Below, one piece after another: positions 53,972-61,973 of a DNA stretch of 64,000 nucleotides. The notes beneath the pieces were generated by a model. That model was not told the origin of the DNA, did not search any database, and was given only the letters and a program-made list of their open reading frames with translations. The position numbers were made by a program, and so were the translations under genes. The first letter of the stretch is position 1. Each line of letters starts with the position of its first letter. The stretch comes from Thermomicrobiales bacterium (GTDB taxonomy: Bacteria > Chloroflexota > Chloroflexia > Thermomicrobiales > UBA6265). The stretch is from positions 69,248 through 133,247 of the forward strand of contig JAWKPF010000013.1 in assembly GCA_041390825.1 (NCBI GenBank), in the 5' to 3' direction.

Positions 53972-55017
53972 AGCGACCGATGGCGTCTGCGAGGGTGGCG
54001 AATGGACCGCGCCGACGGTCGAGGCGATCAGCGGCACTGGTTACACCGCAGTGGTGACCCAGCAGCCGAACGCTGGCAATGGCTGGACCTACATCGTCAC
54101 CGCGACGATCGAGAACGGCTATGAGTGGGACGATCTGACGGGCACCGGTTGGCAGAAGGTGAACAATGCCACTGCCACCTACACCGACACGGTGGAGCCA
54201 AACGAGTGCGTGGAGACCACCCCGGTTGCGCCTGAGGTCACCGATGGCGTGTGCACCGGTGGCGAGTGGACCGTGCCGAAGATCGATCCTGTGACGACGC
54301 CGGGCATCAGCTACGTGGTCACGCAGCAGCCGAACGCTGGCAATGGCTGGACCTACATCGTCACTGCGACGGTGCAGAGTGGCTATGCCTGGGGCGATCT
54401 GACCGGCACGGGTTGGCAGAAGGTGACCAATGCCACTGCCACCTACACTGACACGGTGGAGCCGAACCTCTGCGAGGATGTGTTCCCAGTCGCGCCGACC
54501 GTGGAAGACAACTTCTGCACCGGTGGTGTCTTCACTCCGCCGACTGTTGTGCCGGGTGTGACTCCTGGATTGGCCTACACGGTCGTCCAGCAGCCGACCG
54601 AGGCGAATGGCTGGACCTACATCGTCCGGGCGACGATCGTGGTCGACAACATCGCCTGGGGCAACCTGAGCGGAACGGGCTGGATTCGGGAGAGCGCGAC
54701 GGTGGCGTCGTTCACCAAGACAGTTGTCCCGGCGCTCTGCGTGGAGATCATTCCGCCGCGGCCGACTGTTGCTCCGGAGACGAACGTCTGCATCGAAGAC
54801 TCCTTCGTGCCGCCGGTGATCGTGCCGGGCAAGACGACCGGAGTGGTTTACACCGTCGTGCAGCAGCCGTCGGCGAAGAATCGCTGGACGTACATCGTTA
54901 CCGCCACGATTGTCGAGGACGGCATCGCCTGGGGCGACCTGAGTGGAACGGGTTGGGTTGCCGACAGCGCCACCAAGACCACCTACATCTCGACGGTGGT
55001 TCCGCACGGATGTGATG
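52637..55017 (+). repeat. Nine tandem 255-bp coding repeats
   Basis: Each unit encodes about 85 residues starting with P-x-x-P and TDGVC or TGNVC, then GGEWTAPTV, a middle AGNGWTYIVTATI and W-G-D-LTGTGW, and ending DPNLC. Units 4-6 are nearly identical in DNA. The frameshift at about 53891-53897 lies at the junction of unit 5 with unit 6 and looks like a join between two different unit types. Confidence 0.82.
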
Positions 55018-55172
55018 CGCCGAAGCCGCACAAGCCGACCGGGGTGGCAGTCCTGCCGAACACCGGTGCTGGTCCGAGTGGCGATTCGATGTTCACGATG
55101 CTCTGGCTGATGATCCTGGTGGCCTCGTCCGCTACCGTCATCGGGCTGCGCCTGCGACGAGTGTCGCGCTAG
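53907..55172 (+). CDS. Giant repetitive surface protein, C-terminal part with LPNTG wall-sorting signal
   Basis: This frame continues the protein begun at 51167. It starts inside the end of repeat 5 (VATFTKTVDPNLC) and carries repeats 6 to 9 (LAPEATDGVC, PVAPEVTDGVC, PVAPTVEDNFC, RPTVAPETNVC). It ends with a cell-wall sorting signal: LPNTG at GVAVLPNTGAGPSG, then a hydrophobic helix (MFTMLWLMILVASSATVIGL) and a basic tail (RLRRVSR). That arrangement is the substrate pattern of sortases, which would cleave at LPNT-G and anchor the protein to the wall. No sortase gene is in the window. It has no start signal of its own. A strong terminator follows. Confidence 0.8.
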   Translation: MATFTKTVDPNLCVPTKPLAPEATDGVCEGGEWTAPTVEAISGTGYTAVVTQQPNAGNGWTYIVTATIENGYEWDDLTGTGWQKVNNATATYTDTVEPNECVETTPVAPEVTDGVCTGGEWTVPKIDPVTTPGISYVVTQQPNAGNGWTYIVTATVQSGYAWGDLTGTGWQKVTNATATYTDTVEPNLCEDVFPVAPTVEDNFCTGGVFTPPTVVPGVTPGLAYTVVQQPTEANGWTYIVRATIVVDNIAWGNLSGTGWIRESATVASFTKTVVPALCVEIIPPRPTVAPETNVCIEDSFVPPVIVPGKTTGVVYTVVQQPSAKNRWTYIVTATIVEDGIAWGDLSGTGWVADSATKTTYISTVVPHGCDAPKPHKPTGVAVLPNTGAGPSGDSMFTMLWLMILVASSATVIGLRLRRVSR

Positions 55173-55192
55173 CGTTCACCTCGGGTGATTTC

Positions 55193-55226
55193 GAACAGGC
55201 GAGCGGCGTCAGCCGCTCGCCTGTTC
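55193..55226 (+). terminator. Strong Rho-independent terminator after the surface-protein gene
   Basis: GAACAGGCGAGCGGC and GCCGCTCGCCTGTTC pair perfectly over 15 bp around a short GTCA loop and are followed by TTGTTCT. It starts 20 bases after the stop codon. Confidence 0.88.
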
Positions 55227-55352
55227 TTGTTCTGGGCGCCTGGAAAATGCCGTCATCCTGCTATGCTGCGAACGGTGATTTTTCGGCTCAGGTGGTCCTG
55301 CTATCCTGTACCCGCCCCGACCGATATGTGTTGCTCTTGGAGGAGATCGTCG

Positions 55353-57584
55353 ATGACCCGGTTCCGGCATCTACGCCTTGCCCCCGCCCTGCTGGCGGTT
55401 GTTCTGATTCTGACATCCGTCGCGGGTGTCTTCTCTGTCAGGGCGCAGGATGCAACGGTGGAACCCGCCACCCCTGGCGCCGAGGCCGTTGCCTCGCCGG
55501 TGGCGCCGCCAGCGGAACCCTGGTTGGCGTCCGACTTCGTTTCCGGTCCCTGGCGGGTCGAGGTCGTCACCGCCAAACGAGCCAACGCCTTCTCCGAGTA
55601 CGATCTGGAGAGCCGCGAGGACAAGGACTGGATCGTTGCCGTGGTGGATGTCACCAACTGGTCCAGTGATGATGAAACGCTCAATCCGCGCGACTTCGCG
55701 ATCGAAGTGCCGGGTGGAGCGGAGCCACGCGGGTTTGCGCGGCGCACCACCGAACGAGTGGCCGAGCAACTCGGTCTGGAGCCGACCGATACCGATGCGG
55801 GAGTGGCGATCGACGAGGGCGAGAACGAGCGCCTGGTGCTCGTTTTCGAGCTGCCGATCGACTCCATCGATCCCAAGCTGTTCCTGGACGGCGAATCGCT
55901 TTCGATCCAGGGCGCGATCGACGGTGGCCCCGCGATCGACGCATTGCCGGAGATGGGCGATCCGCCGAGCGCGGATGAGGTGGAACTGGGCGATGTGATC
56001 AACGGCTTCACGCTGACCCTTGGCGAAGACGAAACGGAAACGGTGCTTTCGTTCGTCGATGGCCCGTTGCCCGATGAGTGTTTCGGCGAAGAAGCAACAC
56101 GCCGCCTGACCAGGTTGGCGACCGATACGCTCTATGTGGAGGTACTCGATGGGGCAACGATGGTCTGGACGGACGAGGACGATTCCAGCCGCCGATTGCT
56201 CAACTTCGAGCAGATCGACGGCGGCTATGCCGCGGTGTCCGAAGATGTCAGCGGGCCGTTTGCGGTCTGGCTGAAGGACGCGGAGCAGTCATCCAAGGAC
56301 CGTGGCGGTGCGATTTGGGCCAATTGCACCGGTCCGCACGGGGTGACTCGAGTGGAAACCCCCGAACGGAGTCAGCTCAAGATCGGCGATGGCGAAGGGG
56401 GCGCCATTCCGTTCCATGTCTGGTTGGAGTGGAACCCGGTGATCGTCACCCAGCCGGATGGCGGGGCCTGGGCGTTCTTCGGCGCCACGGCGGATGCCGG
56501 CGATCTCAAGGACATGAAGATGGTCTACGCCGCGCACTACGACCCGTCTGAAGGTAAATGGCTGGATGCGTCCGCTATGCCATTGGGTGAAGTGCAGCTT
56601 GGGCCGTCGGCGGTGGTGGACAGCAAGGGCGTCGTGCATGTCGTCTATTCGGCTCGGGAGAAGGACGAGGACGGGTACTACAGCACGCTGCTCTACACGC
56701 GAGAGGATGGCAACGGTGGTTGGGTAGAGCCGGTTGCGGTATCGCTCGATCAATTGGCGGGGCATCAGATCGCGGCATCGTTGGCGATCGACGCCAACGA
56801 CACGTTGTACGTCGCGTGGCAGGACCAACGCGCGTTCAGCCCGGAGGCGCTCAGTTCCCCGGCCAATGCCGACATATTCGTCAGCCAGCGTGAAGTGGAC
56901 GGCCTCTGGTCGATTCCGGTGCTGATCAACAACCACTACCCCACCTCGGCTGCAAGTCGGCCGCAATTGGTGGTGGATGGCGATCGGTTGGTGGCGGTTT
57001 GGTCGGTCTACACCTCGGCCATGGGGCTGACGGCCGCCGCGCGCATGGAATGGTCGCAACGGCCGCTGGACAGCGAGCTGGATTGGACCGCGCCGCGGAC
57101 GGTGACCAACGGCCGGGGCGATCTCTTCGGTGGGCGGTTGGTGGCAATGGCGGCCGATCCGACCGGAGGGGTGGTGCTGGCGTATGGGCGCGTGGGGACG
57201 AGCGATACGTTCCTCTTCACCAAGCGGCTCAAGCCGGGCGCGAGTGAATGGGGCTCGGATACGCTGATCGCGTTTGGCGAGAGCGGAACGTATCCCGCGC
57301 TTGCCATCAACAACCTCGGCACGGTGTTCGTGGCTTACAACGTCGGAAGCGGCAATATCGTGGATGTGGGGGCGACAGCGATCGGGTATCGCTCGGTGGA
57401 GCCGGGCCCGGAAACGATCGTCACGCAGGACGATCCGAACACGCAAGGGATCCCGGCGGTGGCGGTCGATCTGACCGGCACGCCGTGGTTCATCTACTTC
57501 GGCGAAATTCCGGGGCAAGATCCAACCATCGTCGGCGTGATCCGAAACGCGAACGTGCCGGTGACGCCGTTGACGGCGTCTTGA
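55353..57584 (+). CDS. Secreted protein with DUF4352-like domain and sialidase-like propeller
   Basis: This 743-residue protein has a Sec signal (PALLAVVLILTSVAGVFSVR, cleaved before AQDATV). A beta-sandwich of about 110 residues (WRVEVVTAKRANAF, WIVAVVDVTNWSSDDETLNP) resembles the DUF4352/telomeric-repeat-binding-like extracellular domains. Its C-terminal half has propeller-type repeats (GPSAVVDSKGVVHVVYSARE, ASLAIDANDTLYVAWQDQR, PQLVVDGDRLVAVWSVY, PALAINNLGTVFVAYN) like the Asp-box-containing BNR/sialidase folds but without a clear catalytic set. GGAGGAG precedes the ATG at 55353. The gene is separated from the surface-protein gene by a strong terminator. Confidence 0.72.
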   Translation: MTRFRHLRLAPALLAVVLILTSVAGVFSVRAQDATVEPATPGAEAVASPVAPPAEPWLASDFVSGPWRVEVVTAKRANAFSEYDLESREDKDWIVAVVDVTNWSSDDETLNPRDFAIEVPGGAEPRGFARRTTERVAEQLGLEPTDTDAGVAIDEGENERLVLVFELPIDSIDPKLFLDGESLSIQGAIDGGPAIDALPEMGDPPSADEVELGDVINGFTLTLGEDETETVLSFVDGPLPDECFGEEATRRLTRLATDTLYVEVLDGATMVWTDEDDSSRRLLNFEQIDGGYAAVSEDVSGPFAVWLKDAEQSSKDRGGAIWANCTGPHGVTRVETPERSQLKIGDGEGGAIPFHVWLEWNPVIVTQPDGGAWAFFGATADAGDLKDMKMVYAAHYDPSEGKWLDASAMPLGEVQLGPSAVVDSKGVVHVVYSAREKDEDGYYSTLLYTREDGNGGWVEPVAVSLDQLAGHQIAASLAIDANDTLYVAWQDQRAFSPEALSSPANADIFVSQREVDGLWSIPVLINNHYPTSAASRPQLVVDGDRLVAVWSVYTSAMGLTAAARMEWSQRPLDSELDWTAPRTVTNGRGDLFGGRLVAMAADPTGGVVLAYGRVGTSDTFLFTKRLKPGASEWGSDTLIAFGESGTYPALAINNLGTVFVAYNVGSGNIVDVGATAIGYRSVEPGPETIVTQDDPNTQGIPAVAVDLTGTPWFIYFGEIPGQDPTIVGVIRNANVPVTPLTAS

Positions 57585-57633
57585 GAGGTCCGGTGACCTG
57601 AGTCCGGAGTCCGGTGACCTGAGTCCGGAGCCG
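57585..57633. repeat. Heptanucleotide array directly after a stop codon
   Basis: GAGGTCC, GGTGACC, TGAGTCC, GGAGTCC, GGTGACC, TGAGTCC, GGAGCCG. Seven units start at the base after the TGA of the propeller gene. There is a higher-order 21-base period (three heptamers). Confidence 0.85.
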
Positions 57634-57695
57634 GGGATTGGGATCGATGAGGTCGAGACCGGGCGACGCTGACCGGGGTGGATCGAGGATGGTGG

Positions 57696-58808
57696 ATGGC
57701 GGATTCTGAGCTGCTGTGGCCGGGCATCGAGACGCCGGCCCTGCTGGTCGATCTCGACCTGATGGAGGCGAATATCCTCCGCTGGCAGGGTGTGTTCGAT
57801 GCTGCCGGAGTTGCTTTCCGGCCGCATATCAAGACGCACAAATCGCCAGCTATCGGCGCGTGCCAGCTTGCCGCCGGAGCGGTGGGGCTGGCGGTCGCCA
57901 AGGTGGCCGAGGCGGAGGTGTTTGCCGCGGCTGGCTGTCGCGATCTGGCGGTGACCTATCCAGTGGTCGGCCAGGGGAAGTGGCGGCGGCTGGCCGAGCT
58001 TGCGCGCACCTGCAGGATCACTGTCAACGTGGAAAGCGAGATCGCGGCCCGCGGGCTGAGCGCGGCCGCAGTGGCGGCGGGCAGTGAATTGCTGGTTCAT
58101 CTGGACATCGACATCGGTGCCCACCGTTGCGGAGTGCAGCCGGAGGACGCGGAGACGCTGGGACGGATCGTCATGGAACTGCCCGGACTGGGGTTGGAGG
58201 GAATCACCGGGTTTCGCACGGTCGCTTTCCCCGGCGCAGCGGGCCGCAGCCCGGACGAGCTCGGACGCGAGGAAGGGGAACTGTTGGTTCAGCTCGCGGA
58301 ACGTTTGCGGGCAGCCGGATTGCCGATTCGCACCGTCGCGGGTGGTTCGACGCCGACGGCGCGCGCGGTCGCAACCGTCCCGGGTATCACTGAGGTTCGG
58401 GCTGGCACCTATGTCTTCGGCGATGGGTTGATGACGGTGTGGGGAGCGGTGGTCCCGGAGGAGATTGCGCTCACGGTGCTTTGCACGGTGGTCAGCCGTC
58501 CCTTGCCAGAGCGGGCCACCATCGACGGAGGTTCCAAGACCTTTGCCGGCGATATCGCGGCGGGCGCGGTGCCCGGGCTGGCGGGCCATGGGCGATCGGT
58601 GGACATCGACGGATACATCGAGGCGATGAACGAAGAACATGGCATGGTGCGTCTGGGTTCCGAGCGTGCCTGCGCGGTTGGCGACCGGTTGCGGTTCGTT
58701 CCAAATCACGTCTGCACGGCGGTGAACCTGGCCGACGAGCTGATCGGGATTCGGGACGGCAAAATCGTGGCCGTCTGGCCGATCGAAGCCCGCGGAAAAC
58801 GCACATAG
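57696..58808 (+). CDS. D-threonine aldolase / D-serine dehydratase-like PLP enzyme (alanine racemase fold)
   Basis: This 370-residue fold-type III PLP enzyme has the Schiff-base lysine in FRPHIKTHKSPAIG near residue 50 and the phosphate-binding VAGGSTPTARA. The C-terminal metal site typical of D-threonine aldolase/DSD1 proteins is seen as RFVPNHVCTAVNLADE (His and Cys ligands to zinc or manganese). The reaction would be cleavage of a D-3-hydroxy-amino acid or dehydration of D-serine. The start at 57696 has GAGG 8 bases upstream. The PanE-like gene follows after 17 bp, so the two form an operon, perhaps for catabolism of D-hydroxy-amino acids. Confidence 0.88.
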   Translation: MADSELLWPGIETPALLVDLDLMEANILRWQGVFDAAGVAFRPHIKTHKSPAIGACQLAAGAVGLAVAKVAEAEVFAAAGCRDLAVTYPVVGQGKWRRLAELARTCRITVNVESEIAARGLSAAAVAAGSELLVHLDIDIGAHRCGVQPEDAETLGRIVMELPGLGLEGITGFRTVAFPGAAGRSPDELGREEGELLVQLAERLRAAGLPIRTVAGGSTPTARAVATVPGITEVRAGTYVFGDGLMTVWGAVVPEEIALTVLCTVVSRPLPERATIDGGSKTFAGDIAAGAVPGLAGHGRSVDIDGYIEAMNEEHGMVRLGSERACAVGDRLRFVPNHVCTAVNLADELIGIRDGKIVAVWPIEARGKRT

Positions 58809-58825
58809 TCGCGAAGGGAACGCGG

Positions 58826-59752
58826 ATGCGCATTCTGGTCGTAGGCGCGGGAGCGCTGGGCGGGTTCTATGGGGCAATGCTGGCGCGGTCTGGACATGAG
58901 GTGACCGTGCTGGCGCGGGGCGCGGCGCTGGAGGCGGCGCGCGCGCATGGTCTGCGGGTCGAGTCGGCGGCGTATGGCAGGTTCGCGCAACTGGTGACGG
59001 TGGTCTCCGACCCGTCAGACGCCGGTAACGTCGACATGATCTTTCTTGCAGTCAAGGCGTATGACCTCGATGCGACCGCGCGGCAGATCGCGCCGTTGGT
59101 GACCGATGGGGTAACGCTGTTGACGGTGCAGAATGGAATCGAGCATCCGTGGCAACTGGCCGAACTTGTGGGCGAGGCGGCTGTGCTGCCGGGAGTGATC
59201 TATATCTCGGCCACGGTGACTGCGCCGGGTGTGATTGCGCATGTTGGCGGTCCGGGATTGTTGCAGCTTGGCGATGCGTTCACGCCGAATCCGGAACGGC
59301 TCGAGCGAGTAGCGACGATGTTCCGCGACGCCGGGCTGCCGGTCGAGACCTATCCCGATCTCTGGCCGATGCTCTGGCGCAAGTTCGCGGCCATCTGCGC
59401 GATGAGCGGAGTGGCGGCATTGACCCGCTTGACGTTGGCGCAGATGTTCGCCGTGCCAGAAAGCCGGAAACTCTACCGGGATACGATGGACGAGGTGGTG
59501 CGCGTGGCGATTGCGCGCGGTGTCGCGTTGCCGCCAGACACGGCGGACGGGCTGATGGCGATGCTGCATGCGATGGCCGTGCTGCCCGAGCGAGGCTCGA
59601 TGGCGTACGACTTGTTCGCTGGACGGCGTCTGGAGATCGAAACCCTGAACGGGAGCGCCGTTCGCCTGGGCGCGGAATCGGGCGTTGCAACGCCGATCAA
59701 TGCGGTGATCACGGCGTCTCTGTTGCCGTACAAGGATGGGCCGCCAGCATAG
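58826..59752 (+). CDS. 2-dehydropantoate 2-reductase family protein (PanE/ApbA-like)
   Basis: This 308-residue protein has an N-terminal Rossmann motif (MRILVVGAGALGGFYGAMLA) and a C-terminal helical domain of the ketopantoate reductase family (LWPMLWRKFAAICAMSGVAA with the conserved Lys, then GSMAYDLFAGRRLEIETLNG with the Asp/Glu-containing signature). Family members reduce ketopantoate to pantoate with NADPH, but many paralogues act on other 2-ketoacids. The adjacent D-threonine-aldolase-like gene makes a paralogous role likely. GAAGGGAA precedes the ATG at 58826. Confidence 0.85.
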   Translation: MRILVVGAGALGGFYGAMLARSGHEVTVLARGAALEAARAHGLRVESAAYGRFAQLVTVVSDPSDAGNVDMIFLAVKAYDLDATARQIAPLVTDGVTLLTVQNGIEHPWQLAELVGEAAVLPGVIYISATVTAPGVIAHVGGPGLLQLGDAFTPNPERLERVATMFRDAGLPVETYPDLWPMLWRKFAAICAMSGVAALTRLTLAQMFAVPESRKLYRDTMDEVVRVAIARGVALPPDTADGLMAMLHAMAVLPERGSMAYDLFAGRRLEIETLNGSAVRLGAESGVATPINAVITASLLPYKDGPPA

Positions 59753-59880
59753 GCAAAGACATTTCCGGTTGGATGGGACCGGTATACTTGGGACAGAGCG
59801 GTGGATCTGTGGCGGGAGAACGGCTTCCCGCAACTTTTCAGGAGACCCCCGGTCCGGCCTCCGGGGCAGACTCCCACCGC

Positions 59881-60297
59881 TCAAGCCTCGCTCTTTCGAA
59901 TCCGAGACTGCACATTCCTCGATCGAATACGAAACATCGAAATCAGATTGACACTGCCATTTCGATCGCGGCCGATGATGACTGCCAACCAATGGGACTG
60001 CGACAACGGCACGTAGACCTGCCAGGTTGATTGGGATTTCGGATCGGGTATGGCGTACGCCCAGTTCGGCAGAAGGTTGTCCAGTTGTTCGTAATAGGCG
60101 ATGTCGGGCTGATGGGAGTCGCGAATCTTTCGATCGACCGAGCGAGACACGCGTAGTATCGCAACCGGTAGATCGATATATCCCCGTAGGTCTTCCGGGA
60201 TTCGTTTGCGCTGCGATACGATTTCCCACTCGACTTCTGGAAGATCGTCTTCGTCATCGTTCCTCGAGATGTCCTCGGGAGTGCTTCGTGTCAACAA
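59881..60297 (-). CDS. Small protein of unusual composition, possibly toxin- or nuclease-like
   Basis: This 138-residue protein starts at a TTG at 60297 (a second TTG follows) behind GAGGAG. Sequence: WEIVSQRKRIPEDLRGYIDL, VSRSVDRKIRDSHQPDIAYY, LLPNWAYAIPDPKSQSTWQV, then SHWLAVIIGRDRNGSVNLIS and a basic end. The base composition is clearly less GC-rich than its neighbours, which suggests transfer. The short beta-hairpin end with WLAVIIG and LISMFRIR is reminiscent of small toxin or RelE/barnase-like nuclease domains, but I cannot place it in a family. No antitoxin-like partner is seen. Confidence 0.6.
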   Translation of the reverse strand: MLTRSTPEDISRNDDEDDLPEVEWEIVSQRKRIPEDLRGYIDLPVAILRVSRSVDRKIRDSHQPDIAYYEQLDNLLPNWAYAIPDPKSQSTWQVYVPLSQSHWLAVIIGRDRNGSVNLISMFRIRSRNVQSRIRKSEA

Positions 60298-60425
60298 AGC
60301 TCCTCTGGATCGTCGAGCAGGTCCATGGACACTCCAGATGGTGAACGGTCGTCGTATCAGGTGAGGTGCATTTTGCCGCAGGTCGAGTTCTGGATGCTGA
60401 GTTCATCCCTGTCCCGTGGAGCCAC

Positions 60426-61361
60426 ATGAAGCTCAGCCCGGTGGTTGAAGGGAATCTGGCGGCGTTCGTGGGGTCGTGCCTGTTGGGGGCGGCGGTCGTC
60501 GCGACCCGGCAGGTGGTGGATGAGATCGCGCCGTTGAATCTTGCGTTTCTGCGGTATGCGATCGGTGGGGCGTTTCTGGCCGCGCTGGTGGCGATCCTTC
60601 GTCCTGGCGAACTGACGCTGCCTCGAGCGGAGCTGCCGAAGATCGCGGCGCTGGGCGCGTTGATGTACGCGCTCTTTCCGTTCCTGTTCAATACCTCGTT
60701 GCGCTACACGACCGCTTCGCGTGGGGCGGTGATCCTGGCTCTGATGCCGTTGTTCACGGCGGTGCTGGGGGCGTTTGCGCGCAGCGAGCAGTTGCAGCCG
60801 GTGCAATGGCTGGGGGTGGTCTGCTCGATCGCGGGGGTAGCGGCGGTCTTCGCGGAAAGCGGTTTGCATTTCGCGGACGGACGCTCGGCGATGATCGGAA
60901 ATGGGCTGATGGTGGTGGTGGCGCTGGTGGGCGCGGTCTACAGCGTGGCCGCGCGGCCAATCCTGATGCGCTATGGCGCGCCTCCGGTGACCGCGCTGGC
61001 CATGCTGGCCGGAGCGGCGTTGCTCTGCCTGCCGGCGTTCTTCCGGGGGGTCACCCGGGAGGTAGCCGATGCGCCGGCCTCGACCAATGCGCTGGTGCTT
61101 TATCTGGCCATTCCCGGCGGAGCGCTGGCGTTCTTCCTCGCGTCGTTTGCCCTGTCACGGCTTTCGGCCACGCAGGCGTCGATCTATATCAATCTCAATC
61201 CCCTGGTTGCGACCATCCTGGCAGCGTTGTTGCTGGGCGAGACGTTGACCTGGTGGTTCGCATTGGGGTTCTTGCTGGTGGTGATCGGGTTGCTGCTGGC
61301 GAACCTGCCTCGCATGCGGAGCACTCGCCAGGCGACGGGCGCGCAGACCGCGCGGTCATAA
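60426..61361 (+). CDS. EamA/DMT-family permease
   Basis: This 311-residue drug/metabolite transporter has ten predicted helices in two EamA repeats. Repeat 1 has NLAFLRYAIGGAFLAALVAI and NTSLRYTTASRGAVILALMP; repeat 2 has SVAARPILMRYGAPPVTALA, LSRLSATQASIYINLNPLVA and LLLGETLTWWFALGFLLVVI. These are the usual half-repeat ends. GGAG lies 5 bases before the ATG at 60426. It is a single-gene unit; EamA proteins export amino acids or other metabolites, and the substrate here is unknown. Confidence 0.9.
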   Translation: MKLSPVVEGNLAAFVGSCLLGAAVVATRQVVDEIAPLNLAFLRYAIGGAFLAALVAILRPGELTLPRAELPKIAALGALMYALFPFLFNTSLRYTTASRGAVILALMPLFTAVLGAFARSEQLQPVQWLGVVCSIAGVAAVFAESGLHFADGRSAMIGNGLMVVVALVGAVYSVAARPILMRYGAPPVTALAMLAGAALLCLPAFFRGVTREVADAPASTNALVLYLAIPGGALAFFLASFALSRLSATQASIYINLNPLVATILAALLLGETLTWWFALGFLLVVIGLLLANLPRMRSTRQATGAQTARS

Positions 61362-61404
61362 CCGCCAGTCGACAGACGTTTGCCCGGTTCAGGGTGGAGC
61401 GGCG

Positions 61405-61803
61405 CTACGGTGCGATACGAACCGCGTCCACCGTGCCGGAGATCGAAGCGGCCTGATTGCCCGCGGGGTCGAGAATAGCCACGGTGAACGTGCCCGAGAA
61501 CGATGCTCCCTCGCTCGCAACCGTGACCGTTGCTGAAATGGCATGCGAGCCGATGGAATTGCCGTTTTCGTCGACGCCGAGGGTTTCGAACGCCATCTCG
61601 ACCTTTCCCGGCTGAACTTCCTTCCAGGAGCCAAATGCCGTTGTGAAAAATTCCAGCCTGTGCGCCGATCCTGGAGGAGCCACAAGTGGAGAAGGAAGCA
61701 CATTGAGGACGACGCCATCGCTCGAGAAGGTCGTCAGGTTGAGATGGTGTGCGCCATCGATCGTAACCGTCGTTCGCCAGGAGCCTACGATGCTTGCGGT
61801 CAT
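61405..61803 (-). CDS. Small lipocalin-like beta-barrel protein
   Basis: This 132-residue protein has an alternating beta pattern: SIVGSWRTTVTIDGAHHLNL, TTFSSDGVVLNVLPSPLVAP, FTTAFGSWKEVQPGKVEMAF and SEGASFSGTFTVAILDPAGN. The GSW near the start and repeated G-x-W/F positions resemble lipocalin-like or avidin-like barrels found as small orphan proteins in actinobacteria and Chloroflexota. AAGGAAGAG precedes the ATG at 61803. No catalytic residues are visible. It may bind a small hydrophobic ligand (inference). Confidence 0.7.
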   Translation of the reverse strand: MTASIVGSWRTTVTIDGAHHLNLTTFSSDGVVLNVLPSPLVAPPGSAHRLEFFTTAFGSWKEVQPGKVEMAFETLGVDENGNSIGSHAISATVTVASEGASFSGTFTVAILDPAGNQAASISGTVDAVRIAP

Positions 61804-61973
61804 GCGCTCTTCCTTTCTGTGCGTCAACGCTCGGCTCCAATCAGCATAGCACTGCCTTTTCGCGATTCCGGTGGGTGACCTAGAGAGGAGGCCGCTGGAT
61901 CGCGCTCCGGTATGATGGATGCGGGACAACTGCTCGAACATCGTCTCGACATCATTGCAGGGAGTTGGCCGGA

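Noticed and set aside
51275..54037. 920-residue antisense frame over the surface-protein gene
   Set aside because: Its repeats are only the reverse of the coding repeats; Arg/Asp-rich and unrelated to any family.
56289..58877. 862-residue antisense frame over two plus-strand genes
   Set aside because: It spans the end of one real gene, a heptad array and another real gene, with no domain.
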